A stretch of 64,000 bases of DNA from Flammeovirgaceae bacterium UBA2366 (GCA_002344065.1 DDTK01000011.1:248001-312000), one strand, 5' to 3'. Shown: positions 9,693-17,761, counted from the stretch's first letter. Made by a program: numbers and translations. The notes: generated by a model from the letters alone, not told the origin.

Positions 9693-10397
9693 ATGAAAAC
9701 CGCACTAATAACCGGAGGAAGTAAGGGCATTGGTTTAGGCATTGCAGAAATACTAATAGCGAATGGCTGGCATGTGGGCATTACCGGACGAAATTCAAAA
9801 TCAATAGACGTGGCTGTAGCTAAACTTAATGCCATCAATAAGGATCATGCCCTTGGCTTAATAGCCGATGTGCGTAAACTGGATGAACAACAAAAATCCG
9901 TTGAAAAAGCATTGGATACCTGGGGGCAATTAGACGTATTGGTAGCTAATGCCGGCATCGGGCACTTTGGCTCAATTGAAGAATTGAGTGCAGAACAATG
10001 GCATGAAACCATCGATACTAATCTTACCGGGGTGTTTTACAGCATTAAAGCAAGTCTACCTGCTTTGAAAAAATCAAAAGGATATATTATTACCATTGCC
10101 AGTCTGGCCGGTACCAATTTTTTTGCCGGTGGCAGCGCCTATAATGCCAGCAAATTCGGATTGGTGGGCTTTACGCAGGCTGTTATGATGGACGTTCGCG
10201 ATCACGGTGTCAAAGTCAGCATCATAATGCCCGGCTCTGTAGCAACATACTTTAACGACCATGTTCCCTCATCTGCAGATGCATGGAAAATACAACCCGA
10301 AGACATCGGTCAATTAGTACTCGGCTTACTCACGATGAACCCTCGCACGTTACCCAGTAAAATTGAAGTTCGACCGAGTACGCCTCCAGGCAAATGA
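9693..10397 (+). CDS. Short-chain dehydrogenase/reductase (SDR)
   Basis: A classical 234-aa SDR. It has the Rossmann glycine motif TGGSKGIGLG at residues 8-17, the NAG motif (VANAGIGHFG) near residue 87, the catalytic Ser in ITIASLAG near 138, and Tyr/Lys in SAYNASKFG near 150. Arg/Lys-rich residues after beta-2 (GRNSKS) hint at NADPH. The substrate is unknown; the C-terminus (PEDIGQLVLGLLTMNPRTLPSKIEVRPS) is typical of the YdfG/3-ketoacyl-reductase-like subgroup. It is divergent from DPP11 and separated from the following sulfide operon by 161 bp that hold two operator-like palindromes. Confidence 0.85.
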   Translation: MKTALITGGSKGIGLGIAEILIANGWHVGITGRNSKSIDVAVAKLNAINKDHALGLIADVRKLDEQQKSVEKALDTWGQLDVLVANAGIGHFGSIEELSAEQWHETIDTNLTGVFYSIKASLPALKKSKGYIITIASLAGTNFFAGGSAYNASKFGLVGFTQAVMMDVRDHGVKVSIIMPGSVATYFNDHVPSSADAWKIQPEDIGQLVLGLLTMNPRTLPSKIEVRPSTPPGK

Positions 10398-10402
10398 TAC
10401 AT

Positions 10403-10422
10403 TGTGTAACTTGTGTTACACA
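10403..10422. promoter_or_regulatory. CRP/FNR-style inverted repeat upstream of the sulfide operon
   Basis: TGTGTAAC, four bases, then GTTACACA: a perfect 8-bp inverted repeat with 4-bp spacing, starting 6 bp after the SDR stop codon. The TGTG...CACA ends resemble a CRP-family dimer site. No T-tract follows, so it is not a good terminator. It lies 137 bp upstream of the SQR-like ATG. Confidence 0.5.
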
Positions 10423-10469
10423 TAACATGTACGCTACGGTTACTTAAGTTACAGAGTCTCAATATTGTA

Positions 10470-10481
10470 TGATTTAAATCA
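10470..10481. promoter_or_regulatory. FNR-box-like palindrome TGATTTAAATCA
   Basis: This perfect 12-bp palindrome has the TGAT-N4-ATCA core of the FNR consensus (TTGAT-N4-ATCAA) and is centred 83 bp before the SQR-like start codon. The identical 12-mer occurs upstream of the cupin gene at 17694-17705. The window encodes one Crp/Fnr regulator (36490-37101), but the link to that protein is inference. Confidence 0.5.
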
Positions 10482-10558
10482 AGCATCAAACTGAGAGCCG
10501 TCATTTCGATTCCTATTGGTTCAAACTACTTTCGATCAACCAATCAACAAGAACCAAT

Positions 10559-11800
10559 ATGAAAAAGATTTTAATACTCGGGGCCGGCACGGCAGGTACC
10601 ATGATGGCCAACAAACTTTATCGCAACCTGAACAAAGAAGTTTGGGAAATTACTATAGTCGATAAAGATGAGAATCACTACTATCAGCCTGGGTTTCTTT
10701 TCATACCGTTTGGCATCTACCAGCCCGAAGATGTAATCAAATCCAAAAAAGATTTTCTACCCAGGGGTATAAACTTCCTGATCAACGAAGTTGAAAAAAT
10801 AAACGCGGAAGGCAACCAGGTATTTCTGCAGGATGGGACAATTCTTTTTTACGATGTTCTGATTGTTGCCACCGGCACAACTCCGGTGCCGGAAGAAACA
10901 GAAGGGCTAAAAGATAAGCTATGGTATAAGGACATTTTTGATTTCTACACCTATGAAGGCAGCACCAAACTGGCCAAGAAATTAGAAAACTGGAAAGGTG
11001 GAAACCTGGTGATTAACCTTGCCGAAACTATCATCAAATGTCCGGTGGCACCGCTTGAGTTTACTTTTCTGGCCGATGCTTACTTCACCGAAAAAGGCAT
11101 GCGTGACAAAGTGAACATCTCGTATGTAACACCACTGTCAGGAGCCTTTACGAAACCAAAAACTACAGCCTTGCTCAGCAGGCTTATGGAAGAGAAGAAC
11201 ATTACTGTTGTGCCTGACTTCTATTTGCAACGTGTGGATAACGAACGCAAAGTGCTGGTCTCCTACGATGAACAAGAAGTTCCGTTTGATTTACTGGTCT
11301 CCGTTCCTGTAAACAAAGGTGATCGCGCTATTGAGAACAGCAACATGGGCGATGAAGATGGCTTGAATTTTATACCTACCGACAAGCACACCTTACAGCA
11401 TAAAAAGCATGAGAATATTTTCGTGATTGGCGATGCTACCAACCTGCCAACATCAAAGGCCGGATCAGTAGCACACTTCGAAGCTGAAATATTAACCGAT
11501 AATATTTTAAGCTACATTAACGGACAGCCGCTGGAAGCCAAATTTGACGGTCACGCGAATTGCTTTATTGAAACTGGGCATGGCAAAGGAACGCTGATCG
11601 ATTTCAACTATACCACAGAACCCCTTCCCGGAAAATTCCCCTTTGCCAGCATTGGCCCCATGAGTTTATTGAAAGTTAATCGTGCCAACCATTATGGAAA
11701 GCTGGCCTTTAAATGGGTGTACTGGCACATGTTGCTTACGGGTAAAAAACTTCCGGTAAGCACGAATATGTCGATGGCCGGAAAAATTGTAGAAGCATAA
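10559..11800 (+). CDS. Sulfide:quinone oxidoreductase-like flavoprotein
   Basis: A 413-aa FAD-dependent disulfide oxidoreductase-fold protein. The FAD dinucleotide motif is ILGAGTAGTMMANKL (residues 6-20), the second nucleotide motif is LIVATGTTPVPEE (101-113), and the C-terminal FAD motif is NIFVIGDATNLPTSKAGSVAHFEAE (286-310). Two cysteines sit where SQR enzymes carry their redox pair: Cys161 (IIKCPVAPLEF) and Cys335 (GHANCFIETG). The family oxidises sulfide to sulfane sulfur and reduces quinone at the inner membrane. The operon partners (TusE/DsrC-like, DsrE2-like) support a sulfur role. It is the first gene behind two operator-like palindromes. Confidence 0.82.
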   Translation: MKKILILGAGTAGTMMANKLYRNLNKEVWEITIVDKDENHYYQPGFLFIPFGIYQPEDVIKSKKDFLPRGINFLINEVEKINAEGNQVFLQDGTILFYDVLIVATGTTPVPEETEGLKDKLWYKDIFDFYTYEGSTKLAKKLENWKGGNLVINLAETIIKCPVAPLEFTFLADAYFTEKGMRDKVNISYVTPLSGAFTKPKTTALLSRLMEEKNITVVPDFYLQRVDNERKVLVSYDEQEVPFDLLVSVPVNKGDRAIENSNMGDEDGLNFIPTDKHTLQHKKHENIFVIGDATNLPTSKAGSVAHFEAEILTDNILSYINGQPLEAKFDGHANCFIETGHGKGTLIDFNYTTEPLPGKFPFASIGPMSLLKVNRANHYGKLAFKWVYWHMLLTGKKLPVSTNMSMAGKIVEA

Positions 11801-11823
11801 AAGAAACCTTAAAAATCAATTAT

Positions 11824-12135
11824 ATGGAAACCTTAACACTTGCAGGAACTTCAGTTGATGTGAATGCCGAAGGGTATCTCACCAACATGGATCAATGGAC
11901 ACCTGAACTGGCCCGCGAAATGGCGGCACAGGTAAATATCGAATTAACCGATAAACACTTTGAAGTATTAAACTGGCTGCGCGCTAAACAAAAAGAAGGC
12001 GTACAACTAAGTATTAGAAAATTAGGAAATTCCGGTATTGTGGACATCAAGCAATTTTATGCCTTATTCCCTGGCGGACCACTGAAAATTTCGAGTAAGC
12101 TTGCGGGTATACCAAAACCTGCCAGTTGCATTTAA
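11824..12135 (+). CDS. TusE/DsrC-family sulfur carrier with a single C-terminal Cys
   Basis: This 103-aa protein aligns along its length with TusE/DsrC: DxEGYLTNMDQWTPELAREMA at the start, a central helix WLRAKQKEG, and the flexible arm LFPGGPLKISSKLAGIPKPASCI at the end. The penultimate Cys102 is the universal persulfide-carrying Cys. The second arm Cys of true DsrC, ten residues earlier (KxACKIAG), is Ser here, which places the protein with TusE/DsrC-like carriers. Known relatives receive persulfide and hand it to partner enzymes. It starts 23 bp after the SQR-like gene and is followed by the DsrE2-like gene, so a sulfide-to-carrier relay is inferred. Confidence 0.85.
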   Translation: METLTLAGTSVDVNAEGYLTNMDQWTPELAREMAAQVNIELTDKHFEVLNWLRAKQKEGVQLSIRKLGNSGIVDIKQFYALFPGGPLKISSKLAGIPKPASCI

Positions 12136-12163
12136 AAATTTACAACGTATAACTCAAAAAATT

Positions 12164-12700
12164 ATGACAGACGTAATGGAAAAACCCGTAGCAAAACAAG
12201 CTGATGTTACGGTTGATAAGGATAAAGGAAAATTGAAAAAAGTATTGATCATTTGTTCCAAAGGAAAACTTGAGGATGTATATGCTGCGCTTGTTATGGC
12301 CAACGGTGCACTAATGGAAGGTATTGAAGCCAAAATGTTCTTTACCTTCTTTGGTTTGGATGCCATCACCAAAAAGAAAGCTGATCATTTACATACGGCA
12401 ACAGTGGGAAATCCGAATTTTGTGCCCGAAATGCCAACCATCCTTGCAGGCTTGCCTGGCTTTGAGGCGTTTGCATCCTACATGATGAAAAAGGAAATGG
12501 ATAAACTGGATATGCCTCATGTTACCGAGTTTATTCAAATGATTGATGCCGGTGGAGGTGAAATCTATGCCTGCAAACTGGCAGCTGATATGTTTCACCT
12601 GAAAAAAGAAGACTTCCTGGATGAAGTAAAAGAAATCATAACCGTGGGTGATATGTATGCCTTGGCCGAAGGCGAGGGAACACAGATCATCTTCATATGA
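12164..12700 (+). CDS. DsrE/DsrF-like family protein (DsrE2 type)
   Basis: A 178-aa protein with the DsrE fold: KKVLIICSKGKLEDVYAALVMANGALMEGIEAKMFFTFFGLDAI near residues 20-65 and a later IYACKLAADMFHL segment whose Cys is the usual persulfide site. DsrE2-like proteins are membrane-associated sulfurtransferases found with SQR, TusA or DsrC genes. The ATG at 12164 is chosen over an upstream one at 12101, because the latter would overlap the TusE/DsrC-like gene by 35 bp and add 21 residues without family similarity. It ends the operon at a strong terminator. Confidence 0.82.
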   Translation: MTDVMEKPVAKQADVTVDKDKGKLKKVLIICSKGKLEDVYAALVMANGALMEGIEAKMFFTFFGLDAITKKKADHLHTATVGNPNFVPEMPTILAGLPGFEAFASYMMKKEMDKLDMPHVTEFIQMIDAGGGEIYACKLAADMFHLKKEDFLDEVKEIITVGDMYALAEGEGTQIIFI

Positions 12701-12718
12701 TTGGTTCTGTTGAGGTTG

Positions 12719-12748
12719 GCCGCCCTGAGAAATCGGGGCGGCTTTTTT
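12719..12748 (+). terminator. Rho-independent terminator of the sulfide operon
   Basis: The 7-bp GC-only stem GCCGCCC / GGGCGGC (12719-12725 and 12736-12742) is followed directly by six Ts. It lies 18 bp after the DsrE2-like stop codon. Confidence 0.9.
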
Positions 12749-12804
12749 AGTGACCTTATTTAATAGGAACCACAGAATTTCCTGAATAGAATTATATTGC
12801 TTTT

Positions 12805-13863
12805 ATGGAACGCAAACTTGTTCTGGAGGAAAAAGACCTAACCATCTGGAAATACCATGGTATTCCTGAAGAAGGTATTGCGTTTTTTAACCATACTAAC
12901 TGGGGAAGTGCAGGCACGGTATACGAGCGTAAAAATTCAAACGAACTAATACGATTATTAAAAGACCCTTACTTGTATGCCATTGAGCAAAATAATGCAA
13001 TTGTAGGGACTGCCGTGTTCTGTCACACACAGCCGCTCGTGGCGGATCAGCCCTACAATTGTTATATCATCCGGTACTTCGCTGCCGGTGCAGCCATACA
13101 GGGCAAAAAGATAATCAAGCATTTTGCCGGTAAAGTAATGGAGGTTGTGCGGGAAGGCGAAACAGAAAAGACAATTTATGTTGGCTGTGTGGAGAAAGGA
13201 AACATCCGTTCGTATAAGGTGGTTAAAAATGCAGGCTATGAAAAGTTAGGACTATTACAGGTACAAGCGTTTAGCCGCTTTTTTCCAAAAGAGCAAAAAG
13301 ACATGGAGCAGATTAGTGCAACGGAAAAGCAGCATGAAGTATTAAAGCTACTCAAGCAACATTATAAAGATCACGCACTCTTTCATACAGATTACCTCTT
13401 TCTGAAAAACAACTATTTTATTATCCGAGAAAACGGTGAAATAGTTGCCGGTTGTCAATACCACCGGGTGCATTGGGCTATCAATCAGATGCCGGGTATC
13501 ATGGGCAAAATTATCATGAATATTCTTCCACGTTTACCCTTGATTAACATACTATTTAATCCAAAGCGATTTGAATTTCTGGCCTTCGAAGGTTTGTATT
13601 TTAAGCCGGGTTATGAAAAAACATTACTTCGATTATTTGAAGGATTACTTCACCGCGAAAAAATAAACTCCTCCCTTTTCTGGATGGCTGAAAACTGTCC
13701 GTATAGAAAATCACTTGTTGCCTATGGTAAACTGGGATTGTTAAATTCATTTGTGAAGGATTCCGGAGTATACATCATGACATCCTACAAGCATTTGGAT
13801 GAAAAGGAAATCGGTACCTTACGATCAAAACCATTATACGCCTCTGCATTTGACTACATCTAA
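12805..13863 (+). CDS. GNAT-fold acetyltransferase-like protein
   Basis: This 352-aa protein has at least one GNAT-type half. Residues about 45-165 run YAIEQNNAIVGTAVF, then IIRYFAAGAAIQGKKIIKHFAGKVME, and VEKGNIRSYKVVKNAGYEKLG, the usual N-terminal strand, cofactor loop and C-terminal helix. Residues about 185-345 appear to be a second, more diverged half with YFIIRENGEIVAGCQYH. Tandem GNAT proteins transfer acyl groups from CoA to amines or alcohols. The acceptor cannot be predicted. It begins a new transcription unit after the terminator and is 10 bp upstream of ridA. Confidence 0.6.
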   Translation: MERKLVLEEKDLTIWKYHGIPEEGIAFFNHTNWGSAGTVYERKNSNELIRLLKDPYLYAIEQNNAIVGTAVFCHTQPLVADQPYNCYIIRYFAAGAAIQGKKIIKHFAGKVMEVVREGETEKTIYVGCVEKGNIRSYKVVKNAGYEKLGLLQVQAFSRFFPKEQKDMEQISATEKQHEVLKLLKQHYKDHALFHTDYLFLKNNYFIIRENGEIVAGCQYHRVHWAINQMPGIMGKIIMNILPRLPLINILFNPKRFEFLAFEGLYFKPGYEKTLLRLFEGLLHREKINSSLFWMAENCPYRKSLVAYGKLGLLNSFVKDSGVYIMTSYKHLDEKEIGTLRSKPLYASAFDYI

Positions 13864-13873
13864 TCGAAAAACA

Positions 13874-14251
13874 ATGAAAAAGATTTTTACTGAAAACGCC
13901 CCTGCAGCCATTGGCCCCTACAGCCATGCAATACAATCCGGCAACCTTATATTCTGTTCCGGTCAAACCCCGCTAAATCCGCAAACCATGATCATTGATG
14001 GGGAAACGGTTACTGAACAAACCGAACTGGTCTTATTAAACCTTGAAACTGTTTTAAAAGCCGCGGGATGCGACCGCTCACACATTATAAAAACATCGGT
14101 GTTTTTAAAAAACTTTGCCGATTTTGAAAAGATGAACAAAGCGTATGAAGCCTTCTTTGGTGCTCATAAACCTGCAAGAACTACGGTAGAAGTAAGCCGC
14201 CTGCCCAAAGACGCGTTGGTAGAGATTGAATGTGTAGCCGAGAAGAGTTAG
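13874..14251 (+). CDS. ridA: RidA family enamine/imine deaminase
   Basis: This 125-aa protein is a standard RidA (YjgF) protomer: AIGPYSHAIQSGNLIFCSGQTPLNP near the N-terminus, the family Arg in KPARTTVEVSRLPKDALVEIE (residues 101-121), and a final Glu that activates water. RidA proteins form trimers and hydrolyse reactive enamine intermediates such as 2-aminoacrylate. The ATG at 13874 fits the family length; a longer frame opens inside the upstream acetyltransferase gene. The stop overlaps by 4 bp with the convergent TIM-barrel gene. Confidence 0.92.
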   Translation: MKKIFTENAPAAIGPYSHAIQSGNLIFCSGQTPLNPQTMIIDGETVTEQTELVLLNLETVLKAAGCDRSHIIKTSVFLKNFADFEKMNKAYEAFFGAHKPARTTVEVSRLPKDALVEIECVAEKS

Positions 14252-15210
14252 ATAGTTTTTCCCACTCTCTCCAACAAAGCCTTTGTAGCACGGATTCCAT
14301 CAGTTTCCGAAAGTTTGCTACCCTCGTATTCAATGCCAATGTAACCGGTGTAACCACTAGCCTTTACAATTCTTAGCATTTTATCATAGTCAGTTTCTAT
14401 ACAATTACCGGCTTCATCAAAATCATAACTTTTCGCACTCACTCCTTTGGCAAAAGACATCATTTCTTCAACACCCTTATAACGATCATACCACTCCAGG
14501 CATTCGCCTCCCCACTCACTACCATCACCTCGCTTCAAACAGAAATTTCCGAAATCTGGCAACGTGCCGCAATTGGGCATGCCGGTACCGGCAATCACGG
14601 TAGTAAGCCACTGTCCGTTTGACGAATAGCTGCCATGATTTTCAACAATCACATTAATATCAAAATCAATGGCAAATTCGGATAATGATCGTAATCCGTC
14701 AGTAGCTGCTGCAGCTACTTCCTCTTCACTCCCACGTCCAAAAGCGTTCACCCGTATAGAGTGGCAACCGAGAAAATTTGCAGCCTCTATCCATTTTTTA
14801 TGATTATCCACCGCTTCCTTTCGTTTGGCTTCATCCAGATCACCCAGGTAGCCTTCACCATCGCACATGATGAGCAAACTGGTTACGCCATGATCATCAC
14901 AACGCTGCTTCAGTTCCGCCAGATAAGTCTGGTCTTTCACCTTGTCTTTAAAAAACTGATTGACATACTCTACGGCTGAAATACCATAGTCCCTTTTCGC
15001 TACCACAGGAAAATCCAGGTTGGTGAGTTCATTCGCAAAAAGTGCTTTATGCAGCGACCATTCTGCCAAGGATATTTTAAAAAACATGTCAGTTGAATTT
15101 TCTTTTGATTTTGGTGAACAGGATGTGGCTAAAGCAGGAACCATGCTAACGCCCAAAGTGGCCAAGCCCAAATGACGAATAAACAGTCTGCGGTTAGTTT
15201 CATTCTTCAT
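14248..15210 (-). CDS. Sugar phosphate isomerase/epimerase-like TIM barrel, Tat/lipoprotein signal
   Basis: The N-terminus NRRLFIRHLGLATLGVSM is twin-arginine-like and ends in a lipobox (ATSC, Cys31), so export and membrane anchoring are predicted. The rest is a xylose-isomerase-like (AP endonuclease 2) TIM barrel. Metal-ligand candidates are seen in ISAVEYVNQF, VIVENHG (Glu and His), GTLPDFGNF and IGIEYEG. Exported relatives in Bacteroidota act on oxidised sugars or as epimerases in sugar clusters. This copy stands apart from the sugar loci, with a NIPSNAP gene 40 bp upstream, so its substrate is open. Confidence 0.75.
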   Translation of the reverse strand: MKNETNRRLFIRHLGLATLGVSMVPALATSCSPKSKENSTDMFFKISLAEWSLHKALFANELTNLDFPVVAKRDYGISAVEYVNQFFKDKVKDQTYLAELKQRCDDHGVTSLLIMCDGEGYLGDLDEAKRKEAVDNHKKWIEAANFLGCHSIRVNAFGRGSEEEVAAAATDGLRSLSEFAIDFDINVIVENHGSYSSNGQWLTTVIAGTGMPNCGTLPDFGNFCLKRGDGSEWGGECLEWYDRYKGVEEMMSFAKGVSAKSYDFDEAGNCIETDYDKMLRIVKASGYTGYIGIEYEGSKLSETDGIRATKALLERVGKTI

Positions 15211-15250
15211 ATCTCAAATCGTTTATAATTAAACTCGTATTGGCTACACC

Positions 15251-15997
15251 CTACTTTAGTGGCGAAAATGGAAGCGTTTTAAAATATTTTGACTCTATAC
15301 GCTCAACAATTAGTCCGCTAACTTCGGAAGCATCACGTACCCTTTTCCAATCCGGATCATCGCGAAATTTATCAAATGAATTCTTTGCCTCTTCAACACT
15401 TTTATGTGCCAACAGATAGACCAGCTTTGACTGAGCGTTATCAGGTTCAACGGTATACCAGTAAACTACATTGGTCATACCGTGGTGCTCAAATAATACA
15501 CGGGTATGATCACGAAAACGGGCGTTAATCGCATCTACTCTTCCCGGATACATGAAATAAGTTCTCATCTCGAATATGCGCTCTTCAGCGGCCAGCTTAG
15601 CAATACCCGAACTTAACTCAGGTGCCAGCGTCATAAATGTTTGATCAATCTTAGTCAATAGCGGTCCATTAGCTTCCGATTGCTTAAACACAGCTTTCCA
15701 TTCCGGATCATTGGCAAAGGCATTCCATAACCGGTCCCGCGATTCGCGGTTGGGATACGCGAGTATAAAAGTCAGTGTATTATTACTTTCATCTACCGGC
15801 AAAAAGTAAGCAATGTTTTCAATTCCATTTTTCTCAAACAATTTGACTGTATGATCCTGAAAGAGTTTTATTAAATCCGGGCGCTTTCCTTCATTACAAT
15901 GATAGGTGCGCATTTCAAAATACCGGGAATCTGCTTTTTGGGCAACTACAGGGCAAACAATGACCAGAATAAGTAGTGCAATAAATAAATTCTTCAT
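15251..15997 (-). CDS. NIPSNAP family protein with two repeats, secreted
   Basis: From the ATG at 15997 the protein is 248 aa and starts with a Sec signal peptide (NLFIALLILVIVCPVVAQ). An upstream start would add 32 residues before that signal and is unlikely. Two NIPSNAP repeats follow: one begins YFEMRTYHCNEGKRPDLIKLF near residue 27 and one begins IFEMRTYFMYPGRVDAINARF near residue 138. Each is a ferredoxin-like alpha+beta barrel of about 100 residues. The biochemical role of bacterial NIPSNAP proteins is not established. The gene precedes the TIM-barrel gene on the same strand by 40 bp and may be co-transcribed with it. Confidence 0.8.
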   Translation of the reverse strand: MKNLFIALLILVIVCPVVAQKADSRYFEMRTYHCNEGKRPDLIKLFQDHTVKLFEKNGIENIAYFLPVDESNNTLTFILAYPNRESRDRLWNAFANDPEWKAVFKQSEANGPLLTKIDQTFMTLAPELSSGIAKLAAEERIFEMRTYFMYPGRVDAINARFRDHTRVLFEHHGMTNVVYWYTVEPDNAQSKLVYLLAHKSVEEAKNSFDKFRDDPDWKRVRDASEVSGLIVERIESKYFKTLPFSPLK

Positions 15998-16089
15998 GAC
16001 ATAGCTGTATACACTGAATATTCTGAAGCCCACCATAGTTTCAGTTTTGAAAATCATTCTTAAATATACATAATTGAGATAATAAGGAA

Positions 16090-16539
16090 TCATTCAATGG
16101 AGAGAATGAAGTACGTTTTACCCTGAAAAGATACTTTCTCTCCTGCACCTCTACCCATCAGCGCTTTGGCTATTGGCGCATCTGCAGATATGCAGAAATA
16201 CTTTGTATGATCATATTCGATCTGGCCCAGACTAATACTTATAAAAAATACTCCCTTAGTTGTCGTGACCATGGAACCCGGAACTACAGCATTCGTGATT
16301 TGTGCTGTCCGCAACTCCTGCAGTCTCCTATGAAGCTTTTCCACCTCTGCCAATTGTTGAGTACTCCTTTCAATTTCAAGCTGAGTCATAGCCCGGCCAG
16401 TTTCGTACTTGTCGCCTGCACTGCTTTTGGTTTCAGTATTGGCAGATAGCTGTAGCTGCCTAATCTCGAGCTGCATACGCTTAATTCGTTCTTCAACTAC
16501 TTGCAGACAATACTCGAATAATTTGCTCCTTAGCTTCAT
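16090..16539 (-). CDS. GreA/GreB-like protein with coiled-coil N-terminus
   Basis: This 149-aa protein is organised like Gre factors. Residues 1-70 form an amphipathic antiparallel coiled coil rich in Glu/Gln/Arg. Residues 80-149 form a C-terminal FKBP-like domain with GSMVTTTKGVFFISISLG and the typical AKALMGRGAGEKVSFQGKTYFI ending. Gre factors enter the RNA-polymerase secondary channel and stimulate transcript cleavage. The acidic tip residues expected of a true cleavage factor (paired D/E between the helices) are not clear here (SAGDKYETGRAM), so it may be a non-cleaving relative. It overlaps nothing and stands alone. Confidence 0.6.
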   Translation of the reverse strand: MKLRSKLFEYCLQVVEERIKRMQLEIRQLQLSANTETKSSAGDKYETGRAMTQLEIERSTQQLAEVEKLHRRLQELRTAQITNAVVPGSMVTTTKGVFFISISLGQIEYDHTKYFCISADAPIAKALMGRGAGEKVSFQGKTYFILSIE

Positions 16540-16585
16540 TGATTCTCTGATTTTCTATTTAATATTTTTTTGAACATCTTACCTA

Positions 16586-16708
16586 ATGATCTGGATAATT
16601 GTTTTTCTATTGTGGATACTCATCAAACTAAAACTTACTCAACGAAAGTATATGATCCAGGCTGCCTACAAGAATAAGCTAAAGGAAGAAAAGGAAACAG
16701 AAAAATAA
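16586..16708 (+). CDS. Small single-pass membrane protein (40 aa)
   Basis: An ATG at 16586 opens a 40-codon frame. Residues 2-13 are strongly hydrophobic (IWIIVFLLWILI), followed by a Lys-rich tail with alternating Lys and Glu that ends in KEEKETEK. This looks like a type-I-like membrane peptide with a charged cytosolic end. It lies 8 bp upstream of the next gene on the same strand, so the two are probably translated together. No family is recognised. Support rests on the composition and tight spacing. Confidence 0.45.
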   Translation: MIWIIVFLLWILIKLKLTQRKYMIQAAYKNKLKEEKETEK

Positions 16709-16716
16709 ATCAAACC

Positions 16717-17058
16717 ATGCGAAAAGAACTGGCTACCCAGGAAGGTGAACGGAAAAAATTCAGGGCGGTGTTTACTCGCCTTGGAAAAAAAACGAATTAC
16801 AAAGGTTACAGCGAAGAAACTATCCTATTGAGCAATATAGTTGATGCCGGTACAAATAAACCAGTAACGGATCACATCTGGTTTAGCTATTCCAAGGCCT
16901 TTGAAAAAATCAACCTTATAAGAGGATGTATGCTGGAATTTGAAGCCCGGGTAAAAGCCTACAAAAAAGGTTATGTGAATACCCGATATCGCATGAATAA
17001 CCAATCCTTAGATTTTAAACTTAGTCACCCGACAAAAATCAGAAAAATTGAAGTGTAA
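16717..17058 (+). CDS. Hypothetical protein, 113 aa, basic, possibly OB-fold
   Basis: I do not recognise this family. The protein is rich in Lys/Arg and aromatic residues. It reads as alternating strands (KKFRAVFTRLGKK, ETILLSNIVDA, DHIWFSYSKAFEKINL, CMLEFEARVKAYKKGY) with no signal peptide or membrane segment. The pattern of five strands with a central turn and the phrase GCMLEFEARVKAY resemble small nucleic-acid-binding OB-fold proteins, but this is only a shape argument. It follows the 40-aa membrane peptide by 8 bp and is convergent with the acyltransferase gene. Confidence 0.6.
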   Translation: MRKELATQEGERKKFRAVFTRLGKKTNYKGYSEETILLSNIVDAGTNKPVTDHIWFSYSKAFEKINLIRGCMLEFEARVKAYKKGYVNTRYRMNNQSLDFKLSHPTKIRKIEV

Positions 17059-17063
17059 TTTCC

Positions 17064-17612
17064 CTACTGATTAAGACTCGACTTCTCCGGATGACGGGCT
17101 GTAAACTTTCGATAGAAATTCTGAATTTCCAGAAGATCACGTTGATAGTCACCTGTGGGGTAAAACAAATCACCAAACCCCGCTACTTTTTTTCCATAGT
17201 CGAGATATCCCAGGGCAATGGGCACACCGGCACCAACAGCCGTGTGGTAAAATCCTGATTTCCATTCTTTCACATAACTGCGTGTACCTTCCACAGCAAT
17301 CATCAGTATCAACTCATCATGCTTTTGAAAAATGCTAATCAGTGCATCCACCAGGTTATTGTGTTTTGAGCGATCTACCGGCATGCCTCCGGTAGCGCGC
17401 ATAAGTATACCAAGAGGAAACTTAAAAAGGCTGTCTTTAGCCAGAAAGCGAACCTTTACCCCACTGGCGTACAGGGTAGCCAGCGCAATCGGGTAATCCC
17501 AGTTGCTGGTATGGGGTGCAGCAACCAATACACATTTTTTAACCGAAGGATCAAGTGTACTGCCAGTTCTCCAACCAATCAATTTCAAATAAAACCTGCA
17601 AAGCCATTTCAT
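17064..17612 (-). CDS. Lysophospholipid acyltransferase-like protein (PlsC fold)
   Basis: This 182-aa protein carries the PlsC/LPLAT motifs: block I HTSNWD (the HX4D catalytic His/Asp) near residue 34, block II GGMPVDRSKHN near residue 75, and block III IAVEGTRSYVKEWKSGFYHTAVGAGVPI near residue 107. It transfers an acyl chain to a lysolipid or related alcohol at the inner membrane. It is shorter than PlsC proper and lacks an N-terminal membrane helix, so a specialised acceptor (for example an ornithine or glycine lipid precursor) is possible. It is not in an operon. Confidence 0.8.
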   Translation of the reverse strand: MKWLCRFYLKLIGWRTGSTLDPSVKKCVLVAAPHTSNWDYPIALATLYASGVKVRFLAKDSLFKFPLGILMRATGGMPVDRSKHNNLVDALISIFQKHDELILMIAVEGTRSYVKEWKSGFYHTAVGAGVPIALGYLDYGKKVAGFGDLFYPTGDYQRDLLEIQNFYRKFTARHPEKSSLNQ

Positions 17613-17693
17613 AGCATAAAATTATACTACAAGGTGTAACATTTTCACCTTTTACAGAAACAGATAAAGTTTTAGTTATCAGAAAGTATTACC

Positions 17694-17705
17694 TGATTTA
17701 AATCA
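17694..17705. promoter_or_regulatory. FNR-box-like palindrome upstream of the cupin gene
   Basis: TGATTTAAATCA, identical to the 12-mer at 10470-10481, is centred 62 bp before the cupin ATG. The TGAT-N4-ATCA form fits an FNR-type dimer site. The two copies in the window both sit in promoter-sized gaps. Confidence 0.5.
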
Positions 17706-17761
17706 TAAACGGCTCTGAATTTAAGATGTACTTTTAGGCAATCATTATTCAAAAAAGCATC

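Noticed and set aside
9659..9693. Promoter TACTTTTG with TTTG upstream for the DPP11 gene
   Set aside because: The spacer is only 14 bp, shorter than the usual 17-23, so support is weak.
12101..12700. Longer DsrE2-like protein starting at 12101
   Set aside because: It would overlap the TusE/DsrC-like gene by 35 bp and add residues with no family match; 12164 is better.
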